From: an uncultured Micrococcales bacterium | Lineage (GTDB): Bacteria > Actinomycetota > Actinomycetes > Actinomycetales > Microbacteriaceae | NCBI GenBank assembly: GCA_903820955.1 | Contig: CAIJJH010000035.1 | Location: 1-25,729, forward strand | DNA length: 25,729 bases | Direction of reading: 5' to 3' | Part shown: piece by piece, positions 23,903 through 25,729 of the stretch | Layout: each line of letters begins with the position of its first letter | Numbering within the stretch: the stretch's first letter is position 1 | The notes under the pieces: model-generated | Databases searched by the model: none | What the model was told of the DNA's origin: nothing | Seen by the model: the letters and a program-made list of their open reading frames with translations, nothing else | Program-made: the position numbers and the translations under genes

Positions 23903-25225
23903 ATGGAACAAGAACGAAAAATCGTAACCACAATTCCAGGACCTAAGTCCAACGCCCTGCACGCAAACCGCCTAAAGCACGTATCTGCTGGCGTTGGCGC
24001 TGCTCTTCCGGTTTATATCGAACGCGCTCACGGCGCAATCCTGCAGGATGTCGACGGCAACCAGTTCATCGACCTCGGTTCGGGCATCGGCGTTGTCACC
24101 ATCGGTCACACCAATGACGGTGTCGTCAAGGCCGTTCAGGATCAGGTCGCCAAGCTGACCCACACGCTCTTCACCGTGACGCCTTACGAGCCATACGTTC
24201 GCGTTGCAGAGCTGCTAAACGCCCACACCCCCGGCAGTTTCGCCAAGAAGAGCGCCCTGTTCAACTCGGGTGCCGAGGCGGTAGAAAACGCGGTCAAGTT
24301 CGCTCGCAAATTCACCGGACGCGGCGAAATAGCCGTTTTCGACCACGCCTACCACGGCCGCACTAACCTCACCATGGCCATGAACTTCAAGGCGATGCCT
24401 TACAACTCGGGCTTTGGCCCGTTTGCTCCAGGCGTTCACCACGTGCCGATGTCTTACCCGTTCCGCGACGCCGCAGGGATGACCGGGCCGGAAGCCGCAG
24501 CTCGCGCCATTACCTACATGGAAAAGCGCGTCGGAGCTGCAAACCTTGCCGCCCTGGTGATCGAGCCGATTCAGGGTGAGGGTGGATTCATCGTCCCCGC
24601 TCCAGGATTCCTGAAGACTCTGCAGGACTGGTGCCGCGCAAACGGCATCGTCTTGGTTGCCGACGAGGTTCAGGCCGGTATCGCCCGAACCGGCAAGTGG
24701 TTTGCCAGCGACTGGGAGGAAGGCTTCGAGCCAGACCTCGTAACCATCGCAAAGGGTGTAGCGGGAGGCATGCCGATCTCGGCAGTCACCGGACGCGCCG
24801 AAATCATGGATTCTTCGCACGCTGGCGGGATCGGTGGCACCTACGGTGGTAACCCTGTCGCCGCAGCCGCAGCAGTCGCAGTTCTAGAACAGATCGAAGC
24901 CGGCGGAGTGTTTGAGTCCGCTCACCGAATCGAGAAAATTCTTCTCGAGCGCTTACACGCGATGAAGGCCAAGTACCCGGTCATGGGCGATGTTCGTGGC
25001 CGTGGCGCAATGATTGCAATCGAGTTCATCGAGAACGACGGCAAGCTAACCCCTAATGCGGCAGCGGTTGAGAAGGTAGTCAAGCACTGCACCTCAAACG
25101 GTGTCTTGGTCTTGAACGCCGGAACCTACGGAAACGTGATTCGCTTCTTGCCACCGCTTGCGATCTCAGACGCACTCCTAAACGAGGCGCTGGACATCGT
25201 AGAAGCCGGAATTGCCAACCTCTAG
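23903..25225 (+). CDS. gabT: class III aminotransferase, GABA/polyamine type
   Basis: A 440-residue PLP enzyme that most resembles 4-aminobutyrate aminotransferase, moving an amino group from GABA or a related omega-amine to 2-oxoglutarate. Visible motifs: N-S-G-A-E-A-V-E-N-A at 121-130 (phosphate/PLP contact), D-H-A-Y-H-G-R-T at 147-154, D-E-V-Q at 254-257 (Asp254 to the pyridine ring) and the Schiff-base Lys284 in T-I-A-K-G-V-A-G-G. E-P-I-Q-G-E-G-G spans 221-228. The convergent PotC-like permease suggests a role in putrescine or GABA use, but substrate cannot be settled from sequence; other omega-amino acids are possible. It is the only plus-strand gene here, and the start ATG at 23903 is probably leaderless. 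Confidence 0.88.
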   Translation: MEQERKIVTTIPGPKSNALHANRLKHVSAGVGAALPVYIERAHGAILQDVDGNQFIDLGSGIGVVTIGHTNDGVVKAVQDQVAKLTHTLFTVTPYEPYVRVAELLNAHTPGSFAKKSALFNSGAEAVENAVKFARKFTGRGEIAVFDHAYHGRTNLTMAMNFKAMPYNSGFGPFAPGVHHVPMSYPFRDAAGMTGPEAAARAITYMEKRVGAANLAALVIEPIQGEGGFIVPAPGFLKTLQDWCRANGIVLVADEVQAGIARTGKWFASDWEEGFEPDLVTIAKGVAGGMPISAVTGRAEIMDSSHAGGIGGTYGGNPVAAAAAVAVLEQIEAGGVFESAHRIEKILLERLHAMKAKYPVMGDVRGRGAMIAIEFIENDGKLTPNAAAVEKVVKHCTSNGVLVLNAGTYGNVIRFLPPLAISDALLNEALDIVEAGIANL

Positions 25226-25236
25226 GGCATTTAGCT

Positions 25237-25729
25237 TTACTTGATGTGCTGAAGGCGCTTGCGCTTGAAGTGGCTCGAAATCTGAGTCGCTAGCACGATC
25301 AGAATGGCCAGCAAGAACACCGATGACGCGATTACGTTCGCCTGCGCCGGAACCCCGCCCTTAGCCGCCACGTAGATGAACTTGGGGAACGTGTTGACCG
25401 CACCCGAGTTGAAGTACGTGATGATGAAGTCGTCGAACGAGAGCGCGAACGAGAGTAGCGCCGCCGATAGTATGCCGGGGAGCAGCAACGGGAAGGTAAT
25501 CTTCCAGAACACCTGGCTCGGGTTCGCGTAAAGATCGCGCCCCGCTTCTTCGAGTGCCGGGTCTAGCGTCTGAACTCGAGCCTTCACGGTTACGACGACA
25601 AAGCTGAGGCAGAACATCACGTGGGCGATGACCGTTGGCACGAAGCCAGGGCCAATACCGGCGTTGAAGAACAAGCTGGCAAGGCCGGCACCCATGACGA
25701 TTTCAGGAGTTGCCATCGGTAGGAACAAC
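25237..25729 (-). CDS. potC: polyamine ABC transporter permease, PotC type (runs off right edge)
   Basis: C-terminal 163 or so residues of an ABC importer membrane subunit. The EAA loop reads L-E-E-A-G-R-D-L-Y-A-N-P-S-Q-V-F-W and ends F-P-L-L-L-P-G-I. After it comes F-A-L-S-F-D-D-F-I-I-T-Y-F-N-S-G, which closely matches the helix following the EAA loop in spermidine/putrescine PotC proteins. About four transmembrane helices and a basic tail are visible. The N-terminus and true start lie beyond the window. PotA, PotB and PotD partners would be expected further right. It converges with gabT at 11 nt, with no room for a terminator between them. Confidence 0.88.
   Translation of the reverse strand, partial: LFLPMATPEIVMGAGLASLFFNAGIGPGFVPTVIAHVMFCLSFVVVTVKARVQTLDPALEEAGRDLYANPSQVFWKITFPLLLPGILSAALLSFALSFDDFIITYFNSGAVNTFPKFIYVAAKGGVPAQANVIASSVFLLAILIVLATQISSHFKRKRLQHIK

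Noticed and set aside
23473..23946. 157-codon plus-strand frame overlapping dxr and the start of gabT
   Set aside because: Antisense to dxr's NADPH domain, composition typical of a shadow frame.
24215..24820. 201-codon open frame on the minus strand
   Set aside because: Lies antisense within the aminotransferase, whose PLP motifs fix the coding frame.
1..25729. tRNA or rRNA genes, CRISPR arrays, insertion sequences, prophage or toxin-antitoxin pairs
   Set aside because: Looked for by eye on both strands; no cloverleaf with a T-loop GTTCRANNC in a gap, no regularly spaced repeats, no transposase or integrase motifs. All gaps are under 180 nt.

Overview
The window is a compact stretch of an actinobacterial chromosome. 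Protein sequences (IspG, Dxr, the Rip1-type site-2 protease, IF-2, PNPase) and gene order (dxr-rseP-ispG, proS, nusA-ylxR-infB-rbfA-truB, ribF-rpsO-pnp-pepR-dapB) are those of Actinobacteria. The moderate GC content, very short spacers and many 1-4 nt overlaps suggest a small-genome member of the Microbacteriaceae, such as a freshwater 'Luna-type' organism. The taxonomic call is inference. Almost everything lies on the minus strand, from dxr near 23.9 kb down to dapB at the left edge; the only plus-strand gene is an aminotransferase near the right end.

Right end (25.7-23.9 kb): the C-terminal half of a PotC-like polyamine ABC permease runs off the edge and converges on a GabT-like aminotransferase with an 11 nt gap. 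gabT and dxr diverge from a 49 bp spacer, and neither has a usable Shine-Dalgarno sequence. Next, 23.9-17.2 kb: dxr, the M50 protease rseP/rip1 and ispG (two MEP isoprenoid genes around an intramembrane protease), then proS, nusA, ylxR and infB. rimP, which normally precedes nusA, is absent. rbfA and truB follow, with a small membrane protein overlapping truB by 4 nt.

The middle (12.9-7.6 kb) is a phosphate-uptake cassette in the unusual order pstC-pstA-pstB-pstS followed by a divergent pstS paralog. An 11-nt-periodic direct repeat resembling a PHO box sits upstream of pstC and another upstream of pstS. The main PstS has a Sec signal peptide but no lipobox. The paralog is a lipoprotein but has lost the S-G-T phosphate-binding loop. 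A perfect 11-bp GC hairpin separates these two genes.

The left part (7.6-0 kb) holds a conserved small membrane protein, ribF, three DUF805 membrane proteins interspersed around rpsO, then pnp behind a structured leader RNA, an M16 zinc protease (PepR type) and the 5' part of dapB. Two near-identical intrinsic terminators isolate rpsO and the middle DUF805 gene into separate short transcripts.

I see no tRNA, rRNA, CRISPR array, insertion sequence or prophage. No gap exceeds 300 bases; the longest is the 174-nt pnp leader. I found no clear-cut novel multi-gene system. The most unusual points are the divergent PstS lipoprotein beside a lipobox-less PstS, the three clustered DUF805 genes with repeated terminators, the structured pnp leader and the missing rimP.
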